Shown here piece by piece: positions 48,580 to 60,764 of a stretch of DNA of 64,000 nucleotides. The translations under genes and the position numbers were made by a program. Position 1 is the first letter of the stretch. Every line of letters begins with the position of its first letter. The notes beneath the pieces are model-generated. The model was not told the DNA's origin. It ran no database searches and saw nothing but the letters and a program-made list of their open reading frames with translations. Origin of the DNA: Anseranas semipalmata (lineage: Eukaryota > Chordata > Aves > Anseriformes > Anseranatidae); contig VXAA01002238.1 of assembly GCA_013399115.1 (NCBI GenBank), positions 119,729 to 183,728 of the forward strand, written 5' to 3'.

Positions 48580-49400
48580 AAGTCTGCTCGGCTGCAGCAT
48601 GCAAATCATAATCAAGCAGGCTGCTGGCTTGTGTGTACTGTTGTTGCAGACCTCGTTCTTTTTTTTACTTCTGTGCAAGCGGCATCTCGATTTCTAAATT
48701 CATTTTTAAAGATTTAGTGTTTTTGTTGTGTTACAGGAAACCGTTCTACAGTTACAAAGGGTTCTTTTGAATTAAGATTAACAGAAAATATAAGTTGGTG
48801 GAGCATTTAATGTCCTGTTATGTGGAAAGGGAGTGTCCTTTGCAAAGTAGCTCAGGAATCGCAAATCCCCAAATTAGTCACATTCTGTGAGATAGATGTG
48901 ATCCTTGTTCAAGTCTGTGCTAGGAAATGGAGCAGTCACTGCATGCAGTAATGGTTCATGCCTGCAGGTAAGGACAAAATGACTCACAAGTGTTTTTAAA
49001 GCAATTATTTGATCTGTCAATCAGATTATTACAATTTTAAGTAGCTGTTTCATTTTAAAGAAATATTTCGAGGCACTGAATGCTCGTTAAGTTTTCTGAC
49101 ATGAAATGACCTCCTTGTGATTATTTTGTTGTTTTTAAATGATCCAGCCTGTTCACTTCTGTTTTGCTTGCAACTGAATTTTAAGAAATTTTTATTTCAA
49201 AAATTGCTTAAATCTGGAGCAGTATAATATTAATTTTTATCGCATCATTTACAGTAATCATTTCAGATGTATGCAAAAGACCATCCGGATGTTATATTTG
49301 GCCATTTTAATATTGGGCATTGGCAAAAAACAAATAAGATTATTAATTTTATGCACTCAAACTGTATGTTTGGCTGAAATTATTATCTAAAGTGCATTTT
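48580..49400. promoter_or_regulatory. Possible conserved non-coding block
   Basis: A repeat-free stretch rich in transcription-factor-like cores: ATGCAAAT (octamer, overlapping 48599-48606), several AATTA/TAATTT and GCAATTATTTGAT homeodomain-type sites, TGTCAATCA (49015-49023) and GTAATCATT. The composition resembles deeply conserved vertebrate enhancers near developmental genes. Conservation itself cannot be seen from one sequence. Confidence 0.25.
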
Positions 49401-51289
49401 ATTGAATGGCTCAGCACAGAAAGAAATGATAATGTATTGAAAGCTGTCTTAAGGAAACAGGGTAAAAGACAAATCTTTCAAAATGAGCGAGAGCTGTGTG
49501 GCATGCATGGTTTTAAAAAAAAACAACAAATTGAGCAGTTTAGTTTGATTTATAAGTATATTTGTGTAAGGCATGTAGAAGCAAACTGTATTGCCTTTCA
49601 CTAGCCGTAGTATAACAAAATACCAGCAATGAGAGATACAGAAAATGGTGGGGGGGAGTGGGTTGTTAAGTCACCTTTCCAAAATGGAGAGATACAAGAA
49701 CAGCTTTGAGATGTATTTTATTTATTTATTCAAAATTAAGATTCATGAGAGAAAATGATAATGTTTATTTGTTTGCCTCTGTCCCACTGTGATGTCTACA
49801 ATTTTTAAATACAAGACTAATAAAATGGTGGTGATAACAGAGAGGATGATGGGGTGAAAACAGTAAAGGAAACAGGTGTTAACTTGATTTTCGGAAAGGT
49901 TTTTCTGTAGAGTCAGCATTGCTGAGGAGGATTAGAGTACATAATTTGTATATATATTTAGAAATACGAATTTTATGCAGCACCCTAAAACTGATCAGTC
50001 TGTTTTTGACATGCTCATAGTTCAACTAATGGTAGTCCTAGATGGATTGGTCCCTGGTAAAGGATTATTACACATGATTAGAAATGGATGCATGTCTGAA
50101 ATTCATTTAGATACCCTTCATTAAAAAGTAAGATTTTATAACAGCATGATGCATAATTTTGCAATAAAGATTCAAATGTGGATGCTGTATATACGCAGAC
50201 TTCTCTTTTTGAGGATTTAATTATGTGGTACTGTTCACCTGGAGAGTGATTTGGCAGATCAGCTGCACAATTTACATGGTCAGTTATAAATAAAATAATA
50301 ATAATTAAAAAAAACCCAACTTTATGTATTATCTGAGATTTTTTTAACATAACCACATTCTTTTCCTGTATCTAAAAATAGACTGAATTCTTTTTGCAAG
50401 CTGTTACGAAACAGTGCTGTCTATCCTTTCAGCTTCCAGTTCCTTTCAAGGCCCTTTTCAAAATTACCGTATGTTTTGAAGAAAAAAATATAGTTGTATT
50501 GAATGTCTGAACTGCAAAACTGTCCTCAGACTGCTGTGTGGTGAAATTGCAGTGTGTTCGTAGCTCACATGCACAAAAATGTGCACGTTTTTAACAAACA
50601 CAAAGAGTGAATTCACACTTGCACATTTTTTTTATCATCAATTTTTGCCCTTGCTCACAGTGGTTGGACTTTTTGAGGAGCTTGAGTTCTCCGAAATACC
50701 AGGTGGGAGATTTAAGAGTCCATGGCTTGTTTCTTGTTTTCCATGCAAGCAGACTGCTCGACTGTGCTTGCATGTCAGGAGGGGAAGGGAGAGGAGGCGC
50801 TTTGTGCGTGCACAGGAACCGAAGGAACAGGAACAGGGGAGGAAGGAGAGAGAAGCCCATCACTTGCCTACTGGTTTGTTTGGTTTGCTTTTACAGGAGA
50901 GTTTAGCGTTTGTAGCTTTTCCTGCTTGCTTGGCAAGTTCAGTATGTTATCCTATCCTGGAGGGGGAAGAAAAAAAACAAAAAAAGAAAAACAAAACGGT
51001 TAGAAGGGAGCTAGGATATGATGGATGGTTTGGCTGTTATGGAAGCTCGGTGTTAGAAATCCTGCAGCATTCTCTCAGGACACCTGGTTGTTATGTTTTT
51101 AAGAGGCTTTTAGGGGACATTAGGAAGAAAGTGAGATGAACCTTTGTGTTGAGGATCCTCCGAGATGTTAAAGATATTACAGCCTTGAGAAGTAAACGAA
51201 TGCAAACCTGAGACATTTTGCTTAATGAGATTCCTCCTTCCATTCCCCTCCCCTCCCCGCTAGAAAAACTTTAATTTGGAGGGGGATGA

Positions 51290-51480
51290 GAGCTGTGTTC
51301 TGGGGGTGCTTCGTTAGGCAGACACAGCGAGCTGGCATCTTCACGTCCTTAAATTCTGAGCAGGCTGCGGTGCGCCTGCGTGGGCAGCCGGTGACAAGGT
51401 CCTGTCCCCGTGCGGGGGAGCTCAGGTGGCGGGAGGCGAGGGCGCGCGTGGCCCTGCCGGGCTCAAGCAGCCTGCCCTAA
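51290..51480. other. CpG-dense patch
   Basis: About 14 CpG in 190 bp by eye, densest at ggcgggaggcgagggcgcgc. It lies about 130 bp upstream of the tRNA-like A/B-box pair and could share a regulatory role with it, or be unrelated. Frames across it on both strands are typical of short GC-rich DNA. Confidence 0.4.
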
Positions 51481-51604
51481 CTTGTTGCACCAACTCGCTT
51501 TGTTTGCCTGGCTCGGCTCTTAAAAACACAGAGGGAAGCTTGAAGTACACCGTGGAAATGTTTTCCTCCAGCGTGCTTACAGTGCCACCCGTACCCGGTC
51601 TGTT

Positions 51605-51652
51605 TAGCTCAGAGGCGGCAGTGTGACGACCACCAACCCCAAGGTTCAAGCC
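51605..51652 (+). other. tRNA-like internal promoter (A and B boxes)
   Basis: TAGCTCAGAGG at 51605-51615 fits the RNA polymerase III A-box consensus (TRGCNNAGYGG) at all but one position. GGTTCAAGCC at 51643-51652 fits the B-box (GGTTCRANYCC). Spacing is 27 nt between boxes, within the range of tRNA genes and tRNA-derived SINEs. The acceptor and D stems do not pair well and the T stem is imperfect, so it is not an intact tRNA gene. A decayed tRNA pseudogene or tRNA-derived SINE head is the likeliest reading. No SINE body or CR1-like tail is recognisable downstream. Confidence 0.35.
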
Positions 51653-53858
51653 TTGCACGTGCCATTAGGAAGCTGGTAGCAGCAGCCGGGCACAGGAGGC
51701 TGGTCTTGCAAGAACCCTCAAAAAAGGCAAATATACTTTTATTTGTCGTGTCAGTTATGCCCCTTCTCTTCCGTAGTGTAGTCAGCCCTTGGGGCTGTAC
51801 AGATTCTTTCTTTCTTGCCTTTTTAAGGGCTTTGTAGAAATTCTGGTGAGTTTCTGTTCCATTTTGAGCAGTCAGTTCTTCCACCTGCATCGCTTTCTCA
51901 TGTTTAGACTGTTCTTTGACAAACCTAATGCATGTAATATTTTTCCTTTCTCATACTTTAGGACAAAAAGCTTGTTTTTTTTTTTTCTTTTTTTTTTAAG
52001 CTCTGATTCTGGATTCTAAATATGTCATCTTAGTGATGCACTTTTACCAAGAGGTGTTACTGCTAAAGGTTATTAGCAAGGCAGATACATCTGAAGTATT
52101 TTGCTCTTTTGCTGTCTTTCTGCAAAGGCTGCATATACACGTTGCTTTAAAATGAATTTATGCTTCAATGTTCTTCCACAAAATTTTAGAAGCAACAACA
52201 AAACAAATGATGGTAGCCAAGCACTCATGAGCGGTCTTAAAGTAGATAACCAGTGCGTGTATAGTTCAATTTTCACAATTCTGAGGGGTTTTATAAATAG
52301 CAGAAAAGGGAAAATACTTTCAAATGACAGTAGGACAGTGAAGTTCTTGTTGTTCAGTGTGCAGAAGTATTTGGGGTGGGGTGGTACGGGCAAGGTTTAA
52401 GGACAAATGTTCTTTGTTTTTATTTTTGTTTCGTTTTATTTAGCCTTGAGCTATATATACCCCTCTCTCTTTGTAATTTATCTTTGCAGAACAAATTAAA
52501 TGCATGTCTTAATGCTTTTACATGGTTTCTTCGTCAGGTCAGCTCAAGAATACGGTCAGGGATAAAGTAAAGAAGGAAGAAATCTAAAATAATGGTGGGG
52601 AAGACGAAAGATGGAGACTGAGTACAGTTTGTTTCATTTTCTAAGAAGACATCTAATGTTAGTTGATTTAAGAGGAATTGTGAAACACTGTGATGTTGAA
52701 AGATTCCTTCGGGTGTAGGAACATGTGGGGTTTTTTATGTTTTGTTTTTTTTTAATTTAATTGTGGATGCACTGACTCTCCTAAGGCAGAAGTGTCATTT
52801 GTAATGAATTATAGAAATAAAACACATCTACAAGAGAAAGAACCGTCAGCTCACAACATCCAGTATGACATGGCATTGCTGTGTGTCAGAGGAATGTTTT
52901 GGAATAATTACTGGATAACAGGGCATTAGAAGATAATTGTATTGTTATTTATGTAACTAACATAGAAACAAAAATAACTACCAGAATAATGCAACTATTT
53001 CATCAGTTCCACTAACTTTTAAAAATATATTTTCAACTACCTTTAGCTATCTTCCATCTTCACATTTTTTTAAAGTATTAAAAAAAATTGTTTAACTTCC
53101 ATTACAGGGAGGTTCAAGTTATTTTTAGTAGTTGTACAACTTGAATTTTTCAGCTTTGCTTAAAATAATATATGATAAGTGAACAATGTGTATTAGTTCC
53201 CTGTTTTCAAACTTGCAAGCTAATTCTGCTATTTGTTGTGCTTTATCTTAGAAGTAGGGAGGAAATTATCCTACCTTAATGTGGGATGGAAACTGTTTAT
53301 CCAGGGAGGCATTTCCTTCACTGGAGAACTGTGTTCAGTAACAGCGTGCCTGTGTAACTATCTTAGACCAGATACTTAATTTTAGGTGACTAAAATTGGA
53401 CTAGAACAAATGCTGCCATTTGTGTATTTTTCATATTAAAGGTTTCACATGCGCATTGTTTTAGTGTGACAGACTTAAGTGAAGTATGAAAGGGATGTAG
53501 AGACAGGGAATGCTGCAGCTTGCCACTGTGCACGTGTAGAAAAAGAACAGAAGTAACACGTAGAAGCAGCCACTTGCAGAGCAGCTTTTTCATTCCAGGT
53601 GATATTTTTAGGGAATGCTGCACCTTTTTTTTTTTTTTTTTTTGAGCTGATAATGTCTGTATGAACTAATTAGTAAGTTTCGAAAAGGTTTAGAATTTGG
53701 ACTGTATTTTGTTTTTCCATGATGGATTTTGTTTATTTCTGTCTCTGTCTGGAATTTCTGCTCTGTGTAAGAAAATCACGTATTTTGATATTTAATCACA
53801 AGTGAAATGTATCATTAGTGTCTCTATTATTCAGGTTATCTTCTAGGTACTGCTTGAT

Positions 53859-53875
53859 CTTTCTTTCTTTCTTTT

Positions 53876-53918
<43 letters not shown>

Positions 53919-53971
53919 ATCTTTCTATCTTTCTATCTTTCTATCTTTCCTTCTATCTATCTTTCTTTTTT
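53859..53971. repeat. (CTTT)n/(CTTTCTAT)n compound microsatellite
   Basis: About 113 bp: a long CTTT array, then alternating CTTT and CTAT units ending in CTATCTATCTTT. The array is pyrimidine-rich and probably length-polymorphic. Confidence 0.95.
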
Positions 53972-54216
53972 AATCTTTAAGAGCTTTTCATCATACAGTT
54001 ATTTGGGATATTCATTACAGGAAGGTTTCTAGTACACCTTCTGAAAACACAGACCTCGGTTGTTGGCACTTACTGTTGGAATAAGATGACAGGTCTTTGG
54101 GAAAGGGAGAGATTGAAGGTGCTGGGGAGCTGTATGAGATTTTCCTGTGTGAGAACTGTCCTTCACTGGAAACTAATTCAAGCAAGCCAGTGATGATTAT
54201 AACACAGTTAATGGCT

Positions 54217-54233
54217 AAAAAAAAAAAAAAAAA
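54217..54233. repeat. Poly(A) tract
   Basis: Seventeen A without a recognisable retrocopy upstream. Confidence 0.9.
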
Positions 54234-57200
54234 GGTATAAAAAAATTGAAAACATACGCTTTGAACAATATGCTTTCTCCTTCCAAGCTAAATGTATGTA
54301 TTCAATTCCACTTTGGCATAAAAAGTCAGAGAAAAAGTAATGTGTAATTTGAAGCAAAGCCTTTCCTGTTCCGAATTTAGCCCAATTTCATGACTTGAGA
54401 CTTTTTTGCTGTCTTAATCATGACTGCACTAAAATACCTATTACAGGCCCCCAGACAAGTGGTATGGGAACACTGCCTGACAAATTGCACAAAACAATAC
54501 GTACCTATGCCAGACTACTGCTTTTCTGTTGTCAGTGTGCTGCGTTACAGAATAAACTAATTTGAGGTTTTCTGCATGTTCTCATTCAGTGCTTACAAAT
54601 GAGTAATAAAATGTTTAGATGTTTATGTCATTTCATAAATTTACTATGATATTTTTGTGTATTTTCATTGATACACAATTGATGCAGTTGTCATGAGGTG
54701 CTAAGCAACAAGTTGAGCAAATTTATGCCCATCTAAGCATTCTATTTTCTTGCATATTTTATGTATTATAAGCATATTTTCAGGATAATTGTGGCACCTC
54801 TCAGCTTTTGAGTTGCTTTGAATCTTGCCGTACAGTTCAGAGGATATCCATCGGTCATTGTTTGACTGAAGAATACCTTTTCTGTCCAAAGGTTTTGTGG
54901 CCAGAAGGTCTCTTACTAGAAGTCCTTATGAATTTTACACTCCTTAGCCAGTTTCTAACCCAGATGCTTCCTTATTTTCTTCAAGACTCACTGTTAGGCT
55001 CGGGTAAGCCCTCTGACAAAATCCCAATAGTCAGTGTTAGCTTAAAAAAAAACATACATGGATGTCATCTCATCTAGGATGCCTACCAAACTGATGCTGC
55101 AGATGTTGACTAGATGGATGGTGAATTATTTCCCTTTCTTTTGCTTCTCTCTTCCTCTCTCTCTTTTTATTCTTTAAAGCTCCAATTACAAAACAAACAT
55201 ACACAGTTCTGCCTGTTATATATGCTACAATCAAAGGAGTGCCAGTTCTTTACCAAGTTCATCTACACAGCTCTCCTCATCTGATCATGGCTTTAGGTCC
55301 ATCAGGCTGGTTGATTGCTTCTCTTCCGTGACTGGACAATGCTCGAGGCCAGAAGCACATCCCAAGCAGATGTTCTGTTTGTATGAAATTTTGGCCATTC
55401 TGTTTAACAGAATGTTCAGAGGGCACTTTAAATAACCTTTGTGTACTGATTAATGTGTCCTACTTCTAGTTTTATCTTGCTGTCCTCTAAAACAACAGAT
55501 TACTGTAAATTGATGATATCCACATTTACTAAAAGATCATATTTGTTCTCTTGAAAGCTTGTGGAACACCTGTATTTCAGTGTTTTGCTGGTTAATCTCG
55601 AAGATTTTCTTTTCCCCCCAAAACTTGGAGCAACGTAGCTACATGGAAGGAAGAAGTTTTTAGAGCTACTTGTTATGTGGCAAAATGTCATTGGAGTAAT
55701 GTGAAACGTTTTTAAAGTTCAGTGCTTTGTTTTTGTGAAGCAACTTCTTAGGCCCCAAATCTGTCTGTTCTACAGCATGTACTACTGTGGATGGGGATAG
55801 TGTATATCTTTTGGGGGGACAAAGAAGGCCATACTAGTGTAGAAACTATTCTGAAGCTACATTTTTTTTCTGTGTTGTCAAAGCTTAAATATTAGCAATA
55901 GTTTTGGCAGAAACTGGGAGAATTGTTTTTGTCATTAATAATATTATAAAGAGACAGTGTTTTATTTTGTAACCATTACTACAGGTAGCGTATCAAAATA
56001 TCCAACAGTGATTTTTTGTTGGGGTGGAAAGGGGCTCTGAAATTCACGAGGGTTTCATCGTACAGCCAGTTTGTTATTTTCTGTCCAACATTAGGACCCA
56101 GACATTCTCGTTGTCCTTTTTTCTTCAGCTGCCGTGGCCACTGTCCAGAAGCATTCAGCTCCTGCCATGCCCACATACCAAATGGACGCATCAGCCCCTG
56201 CTTATTCCACGCCATAAACTAGAATTGAAGATGTTTGGAATTAGCTCTGCTCTTTATGAATCCTTCTATGAAAGGGTTACCTTACCCGCTGGGGACCGTG
56301 TGGTGGCCTCCTCAGAGCGGTGCTTTGTCATCTCCAGTTTGACAGTGTAAAGCCTTTCTGATGGTCCTATTGCTTACGTGACAAGAATCAGGAATTTCCA
56401 CTGCTGCTTGGTATCTTAGCTATGAGGGTTGTCTGCTCCTGAGAGAACTGTAGTACTGCTTTGGATCAAGACTTCCCTAAGAGATACGAAAAAGATGATC
56501 AACCACAGTGATTCTGAAATAAATGTTATCAATTAAAACATTACATTCTAATATAATATAAATAAGAGTCCAAAGTCTTTGTATATATGGTTTGAAGTCT
56601 CACTTGGCTCCTTCCCAGGTAATTCATGTTTCAGAGCATTAGTCTAGAAAGCCAAATAAAAAACATGGTCTTCCTCAGAATGGTTATATTTCACAGCAGA
56701 AGTGAAAGAACTTACAAAGAAACTGCTGGTGAACAAGAAAATAAGTCTTCCCTTTATTATTACGGGGGTGGATTTCTGAGGCCATGAATTAGGGTAGACT
56801 CTGTTCCTTTGGCACTGTGGCTGCAGTATGCATGATTTTTTGTGCAGACCACTAGTATTTAAAGGTGCAGGCAAACCTATTACATATGTTCTTATAATTT
56901 AATTTACATCTGCTTTGTCTTATCGGCATTTTTGCTTTATTTGTGTTACTCTTCCATTCTAATGGTGTACGTTTGAGTCTTGACTTCAAAAGAAAACACA
57001 CAAGAAAGACCCAGTCAAGATTGCTTTCAAACATGGAATTTCAAGGGCTATTAAAAGAACCAGAGGATGTCCAATTGAAGTAGAAGGGAGCCTGAGAATG
57101 CTAATACTATTTTTTTTTTTGCTGTCATTTAAATACTGAATTGTTTACAAAATGTGTTAGCAGAACAGAATTGAGTGAGTTCCAGCAAATGCCAGGACAG

Positions 57201-57529
57201 CTTAAACAGGCATAGAACTTTTATCTGAACTCAAATCGAGGGCAGATTTATACTCTTCACTTTCAAAGTGTTACTGATAGCTTTGCGAAGAAACTTGTGT
57301 CCTTTTAGCCATGCCAGTTGTTAGAGGTAGCCAAAGCTGGAGGGCTTTGGGTCCCGTGGGCATATCTCCCATCCTCGCTAAAGAGATAAGTGCAGGACTG
57401 CGGCAGATCCTGTGTCCCCAGGGCCAGCCAGTAATGAGGCTGAGCACTCATTCCCAGTAGGTGTGCACGTGTGCACACGCACACACTCACTCAAAATGCA
57501 TACGCAGGTGGCCACATGGACCAGCAGAG

Positions 57530-57869
57530 ACTCAAAACAATGCTTTTATTGGCACCCACGTATACACAGAGCACTCAGGATCTGCACAGCCAGCCCGGTC
57601 CTGCTCCTCCTTCCAGCAGCTCAGGTTTGCGGTCCACTCGTGGAACATGCACATGAGCACACACGCCTTCTGTGCGAGTCCCCTTGCAGCCGTTTTGAAG
57701 TGGTCTCATAGCTGACTCCTAGCCCCAGCAGTCTCCCCTGGTTCTTGGCCCCAGGAGCCCCCGAGGTTTGTTCTTGCTCCAGTTGCTGGTACGTAGACCT
57801 CTTGGCTACTTCCTGGCTACCCTGGCTGGAAGTGCTCTGGAGTTCACATGCTCAGAACGAAAAGTGCGC
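57530..57869 (-). other. Candidate terminal exon, minus-strand transcript
   Basis: Read on the minus strand: an acceptor with a good pyrimidine tract (cctatttctatcttctttgcag, splice point after 57870), about 320 bp of GC-richer sequence, then AATAAA at 57550-57545, followed beyond the expected cleavage point by a long GT-rich stretch (tgagtgagtgtgtgcgtgtg). This order is that of a normal 3'-terminal exon, and the GC-richness makes a chance AATAAA less likely than elsewhere in the window. All frames close within about 20 codons, so it would be a 3' UTR or lncRNA end. An LTR with its R/U5 poly(A) signal is the main alternative, but no matching second LTR was found. The exact 3' end is estimated. 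Confidence 0.3.
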
Positions 57870-57918
57870 CTGCAAAGAAGATAGAAATAGGATTTAATGA
57901 CGAGATGCACTGTCACAA

Positions 57919-58149
57919 TCAAGGGGAAGGCTCAGACAAGTGTACTGACCAGCCACCCGTCTGCACTGGACCTGCCCCGTTTATCCTTTTTCCCTGCTGT
58001 TTCCCCATGCTTGTTTCTCCCTTATTCACCTTTATCCCCATCTTTCTCCACCTCCAGTGCCTTTCCCTAATTATTTCATAATGTCTTGCATATTCCCACA
58101 ATCTCATGGTAAATTTTACACAATCCCGAAGTGTTATTTCTTCCTGCAT
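57919..58149 (-). other. 76-codon open frame upstream of terminal exon candidate
   Basis: Minus-strand frame rich in basic and aromatic residues (RLWEYARHYEIIRERHWRW), which gives it a more protein-like look than other short frames here. It might be a remnant of a retroelement or a chance frame. I cannot assign it to a family. It ends about 50 bp before the acceptor of the 57.5-57.87 kb candidate exon. Confidence 0.2.
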
Positions 58150-58746
58150 CCCATAAATCCTGTACTCCTTAAGGCAATAACCTTCAGGTTATTTCAAGGT
58201 GCTTCTGGGGTGAGAGTTTCCTCCTTGACTCATCTTGGTGGGTTTCTCACTGGGGGACACTGGTATAATTGGTGGTCTTGGGAGTAGCTGATTCGGGCGC
58301 CCCGTTTTCCCTGATTAGGTTGCTAGGATTTCTCTGCCTGTTGTTTTTCTGCTGATCCTTGCTGGCTCTGTTTTTCTTGTGATTACCCTTTAATGAGATA
58401 ACCTAACACTAGTCTCCCAGTCACACCTGTCAAAACTGGTTTTAGGCCTGTTTGAATTTTTGACAATCTGACGTGGACATCTAAAAGATTACAATCAGCT
58501 GAGGATACCAAATCCTCAATTCCTTTGCTGCTACTTCTCAGTCTTACGGAAATTTCGAGTTGGAGAGTTTTGGCTACTTAACTCGTTTGTAGACTTGCAT
58601 TTCTGGAAAGGAAAACTGAGGTGTCTTCTTACAGTATGTTAAATATATACTCTGTGCTTCAGATTTACACCTGCTGGAGTCGTTAGGCTCATACATCTAA
58701 TGAAGACAAAGCTCAGCAATGACCACAAGCAAGTAGTGCTACTTAC

Positions 58747-58876
58747 TCCACCAAACTTGTCCTCTGTGCTTGTTGCAAAACCCATTTGAGGTAAGGTAGC
58801 GCAGAGACACATAATAATAGGTAAGGAGTTCTGGAGCATAATCCAGCTCAGACTGGACATCGTGCCTCTGCTCGTT
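58747..58876 (-). other. Candidate internal exon, minus-strand transcript
   Basis: On the minus strand, acceptor gctcttttgttttctggaccag is followed by 130 nt and a consensus donor (GGA|GTAAGT). One frame is open for all 43 codons (ends ...SNGFCNKHRGQVWW). It is oriented like the terminal-exon candidate about 0.9 kb downstream on the same strand, which raises the likelihood that both belong to one transcript. I recognise no protein, and coding status is undecided. Confidence 0.27.
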
Positions 58877-59592
58877 CTGGTCCAGAAAACAAAAGAGCTA
58901 TCTGATAGTAACAATTAAAAATTAGTTCTTGTGCCAGTTTAAAAAAAAAATCATATCATATATCAATCATATATCCTTGTTTAGAAGAGGAGTGGTGTCT
59001 CTAAGGTGGACAGAAAGGCTTTTGTTAATTTGACCTGCAAGTATCAAGAGATTGCTCAATTCCATGAAAAGGTAGCTGAGCAGGCAAAGAAAACCAGACC
59101 CACAACACATATTAGCCAATATTTGGCTATCTGACATCTGTATTCAGAAAACCTGGCATGTATTATTTCTAATATAAGAGCTCAAGAGCTAGCTAATACT
59201 TGAGGCTTTGCCAAGTTGCTTCTCTCAGGAAGAAAAATGGATTATGTGATTTGAGGGTTGTGAGATTTTTGTGTGTGTGTGCAGCCGTTTATTTACAAAG
59301 AATGTAAACAGAGCTCTGTTTGCTTGAGCAGAGTAGAAACAAAGTGCAACAGGCAGCTATTTTGCTGATGTGTTCAAGTCTGCCTGTCTAGCAAGTGCTG
59401 TACTCAGGGAAAAAAAAGAGAAAAAATACAAAATGAGAAAAGCACACAACTCTCTTTCCTGAGATCGCAGGCACAGTATTTTTGCTGTTTTTTTTTCTGC
59501 CTGCTACGCAGAGGCATCTGTAACTGCAAGCAGTTCTTCCCAGCTTCTTTAATTTCATAATTGTTATTTATAAAATTCTTTAATTCACTCAC

Positions 59593-59689
59593 CTTACAGT
59601 CTCACTGGATTTGATGTGTCAGTGCTTTGGACAGTGTTTTTCTATTTATTTATTTACAGCTGTTACATAAAAGAGCTAATGTTGCTTTT
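59593..59689 (-). other. Possible further exon, minus-strand transcript
   Basis: Ninety-seven nucleotides on the minus strand ending in a perfect-consensus donor (AAG|GTGAGT). The upstream acceptor (cttctttggtctaagcag) is only moderate. The segment contains stops in the frames examined, so it would be non-coding. It is included because it continues the same orientation series as the two candidates below it. Confidence 0.2.
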
Positions 59690-60764
59690 CTGCTTAGACC
59701 AAAGAAGGGTATTCAGCCCAAGTGCAGAATTATTTAGAGCGTAGCATGATCATAGACATCAATTTTTTAGTATAACAATGTCATACTTAAATACAACTTT
59801 CAGAAGAAGCCTTTATGCACCCTGTAACACCTTTATTCGCCTGCTGGACTCTGCAGTTTCCTCCCAGGTCACGATGCCTGGCATCTGAAGCCTCCTGCCC
59901 TTTGCTGCAAATAGCTCTGCTCAGGCCTTTCCCCTGGACAGGTGTGAGCTGCTTTAGGATCTGTGTTAGCTGCTTTCCAGGCTTCTGCCAGCTCTTCCCT
60001 GGGCTTCTCTGGGGCAAGATTCTTTAGATCTGGTCCATTCTGTGTTGGTGTTGTTTTGTTTTACTCCTAAATCACTGCTTTTTCTTTTACAGGCAGGCTG
60101 GCTGTAGTTACCACCTGATGCTTGGTCAGCCTGCTCAGATGGACCAAGCCTGTGCGAGACAGCTGGGTCGGACTGACACATGGGCATATGTCTCCTTCCT
60201 TAACTCCTGACAGCTTCCGTGACTCGCACAACTTCCTGGCTCTCTAAACCTCTTCTAGGACATAGTTGTTTTGTCCACAGCTAGCAGCTCACGCGTATAC
60301 TGTTGCCTGTAAGAAGAAACCTGAGATTCATTTGCAGTGGAGTTTGATCCCAGAGCTTTCCCTTTACTCCCTGCCCCAGGCCTTGTCGTCCACTCCTGGT
60401 GTTTAGGTACCATCTGCTCACAGTCCTCTGCCGGCTGTTTGCTTTATTATCCCCTGCATTTGATTTTGTGATTTTTTTTTAAATTTATTTCTAAGTACTG
60501 TTAATTGAAACAGATGGATTATGTGAAGTGAAAGTTACAGACATGAAAATATGGTAGTACTTCATGTACTTCTGCATATATACATATATTGACAAAGGTT
60601 TTATAATAATCCAGATATGTTAGCTTATAATAGTTGGAGTTCACAAGCCGAATAATAGAATTTATTCAGATGTAGGAAAAAAACGGTCCAAGTATATATG
60701 GAAGGACAAAACTGTTAAAGGCTTAAAATATATTTAACAATGACAAAAGACTAGCAGTGTCTCT

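Larger units (their letters stand above)
43786..57300. other. AT-rich non-coding stretch with scattered candidate elements
   Basis: No complete gene is visible in these 13.5 kb. The longest uninterrupted open frame of the window lies here (50579-51139, plus, 186 codons). It has no recognisable domain, and a basic R/E/K-rich segment in it comes from a purine-rich tract. The exon candidates, CpG patches, possible conserved block, tRNA-like promoter and microsatellite that stand out are listed separately. Confidence 0.75.
57301..60764. other. GC-richer block, no complete gene
   Basis: More GC-rich and less simple than most of the window, with the minus-strand exon candidates listed separately. 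A second minus-strand AATAAA at 59837-59832 ends a GC-richer segment (60.19-59.83 kb) holding two overlapping frames of about 75 codons without recognisable identity. A plus-strand acceptor-like site (gctttttcttttacag) at about 60.09 kb has no matching donor. Confidence 0.6.

Noticed and set aside
58286..58306. gattcgggcgcc, resembling the reverse complement of a lysine-tRNA-type primer binding site, suggesting a minus-strand endogenous retrovirus
   Set aside because: The match is short and imperfect, no LTR with TG...CA ends or paired copy was found on either side, and no recognisable gag, pol or env remains. An old LTR element is possible but not supported.
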